A stretch of 14,703 nucleotides of DNA from an uncultured Coriobacteriaceae bacterium. GTDB lineage: Bacteria; Actinomycetota; Coriobacteriia; Coriobacteriales; QAMH01. The stretch covers positions 1-14,703 of the forward strand of contig UQUH01000044.1 in assembly GCA_900544245.1 (NCBI GenBank), written 5' to 3'. The stretch's first letter is position 1. The number at the start of each line of letters is the position of its first letter. This document shows, in pieces, positions 14,056-14,703 of the stretch. Position numbers and translations under genes: made by a program. The notes beneath the pieces were generated by a model. The model was not told the DNA's origin. It did no database searches and worked only from the letters and a program-made list of their open reading frames with translations.

Positions 14056-14703
14056 CTAGACCTCCCTCCACATAAGCGACAGGTTGCCGTCGGGCCTCTT
14101 CTCGAACGCCCAGTTGCCGATGCTCATGGAACTCGCGACCTCGGCGCGGTCGATGTGCATCGTCTTGTCGCTGACCCACGAGACGGCGACGCCATCGTCT
14201 ATGAAAGCGAGCCTGCCGTCGCCGAGCGATATGGTGAAGTCACCGCTTCGCATGACGACTTCGTCTCCGTGCCTCGACACGAGCGAGCCATCTGCGGCGA
14301 AAGTCTCGACTCCGCCGTTCGGTGACAGGAGGATGTATCCGGAATCCGACGCTATGCCGCCATCTACCGTCCTCTCGGCCTTGGAGAGCGTGATGTAGAG
14401 CCCGCGCTCGGTGAGCGTCAGGTGCTCCTGCACGAACCCCGCCATGGTCGCCTGGTGGTCGTAGACGTAGTAGTTCGCTATGTCGCTGGCAACCGGGTTC
14501 TCGACCTGCACGTACTTGCCGTCCACGAGCTCGAAGTACGTCTCGCCCTCGGAAAATTCCGTCGCGGGCATGTAGACCTCGTGGTCGCGCAGCCAGGCCA
14601 GCGTGCCCATCACGTCCTCGACGGTGCCGAGCTGGGTGAGCGCCGACAGCGCCGACGACATGGCGCTTGCCGCATCCGATGCTGCGGAGTCGGCGCTCTC
14701 CGC
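14056..14703 (-). CDS. Phage minor tail / tail-spike protein, C-terminal part
   Basis: The frame is open through the window edge, so this is the last 215 residues of a larger protein. It opens with an Ala/Ser-rich helical stretch (AESADSAASDAASAMSSALS), then GTLAWLRDHEVYMPATEF and YFELVDGKYVQVENP, and continues with beta-rich repeats on glycine-flanked turns (SDSGYILLSPNGGVE, SRHGDEVVMRSGD, SLGDGRLAFIDDG). This pattern is typical of the large tail-associated protein (Tal/minor structural protein) of siphophages from Gram-positive hosts. The tail-fibre gene starts on the base after its stop codon. The enzymatic or attachment N-terminus lies outside the window, so a peptidoglycan-cleaving domain cannot be excluded. 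Confidence 0.75.
   Translation of the reverse strand, partial: AESADSAASDAASAMSSALSALTQLGTVEDVMGTLAWLRDHEVYMPATEFSEGETYFELVDGKYVQVENPVASDIANYYVYDHQATMAGFVQEHLTLTERGLYITLSKAERTVDGGIASDSGYILLSPNGGVETFAADGSLVSRHGDEVVMRSGDFTISLGDGRLAFIDDGVAVSWVSDKTMHIDRAEVASSMSIGNWAFEKRPDGNLSLMWREV

Larger units (their letters stand above)
10349..14703 (-). mobile_element. Late-gene end of a siphovirus-type prophage (continues beyond the window)
   Basis: Six tightly packed minus-strand genes run in the classic Gram-positive siphophage order: tail protein, tail fibre, two small tail-module proteins, holin, endolysin. Start and stop codons overlap or lie within a few bases at most junctions. Transcription heads toward tRNA-Arg. 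Integrase, head and packaging genes are not in the window, so completeness cannot be judged. The boundary with the host lies somewhere in 10061-10348. Confidence 0.9.

Noticed and set aside
1..14703. CRISPR arrays, insertion sequences, replication origin
   Set aside because: No regularly spaced repeats, transposase frames or DnaA-box clusters were seen.

Overview
The window looks like chromosome of a high-GC, anaerobic Gram-positive actinobacterium, most likely a gut Coriobacteriia of the Eggerthella/Gordonibacter/Slackia kind. This is an inference from high GC, strong Shine-Dalgarno sites, a ferredoxin-linked indolepyruvate oxidoreductase, and a divergent NRAMP of the type known from Eggerthella lenta. 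No sequence here names the species.

Layout. (1) 1-535: the 3' end of an unassigned membrane protein, followed by a perfect bidirectional terminator. (2) 685-2739, minus strand: threonine synthase (thrC), then a short ModE-type winged-helix regulator. (3) 2740-2865: divergent intergenic region centred on a 28-bp near-perfect palindrome. (4) 2866-5843, plus strand: iorA and iorB (indolepyruvate:ferredoxin oxidoreductase), then a small four-helix membrane protein. A REP-like repeat is inserted in frame inside iorA, and a related copy lies at 5848-5911. (5) 5936-8810, minus strand: a metal-ion operon of a PRC/MgtE-N/CBS sensor-like protein with no transport domain, an NRAMP-related transporter with the metal-site substitutions of the Mg2+-transporting branch, and a nine-cysteine small protein. 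Its ~190-nt leader has stacked hairpins, an intrinsic terminator and an anti-Shine-Dalgarno segment. (6) 9000-10101: tRNA-Ser(GCU), two small genes of unknown function, and tRNA-Arg(ACG). (7) 10349-14703, minus strand: the late end of a siphovirus-type prophage (tail protein, tail fibre, two small tail-module proteins, holin, endolysin) running off the window edge.

How they fit together. ThrC makes threonine, while IorAB oxidatively decarboxylates aryl-pyruvates to acyl-CoA and reduced ferredoxin; the two units probably share regulation at the central palindrome. The MgtE-like/NRAMP pair suggests Mg2+ uptake in which sensing and transport are on separate proteins. The prophage ends in a lysis cassette pointing toward tRNA-Arg, whose 3' end is the natural candidate attachment site. 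No integrase or att repeat is visible here.

The most unusual observations are the translated repeat inside iorA, the structured leader of the metal operon, the divergent palindrome, and a base-composition break inside the tail-fibre gene.
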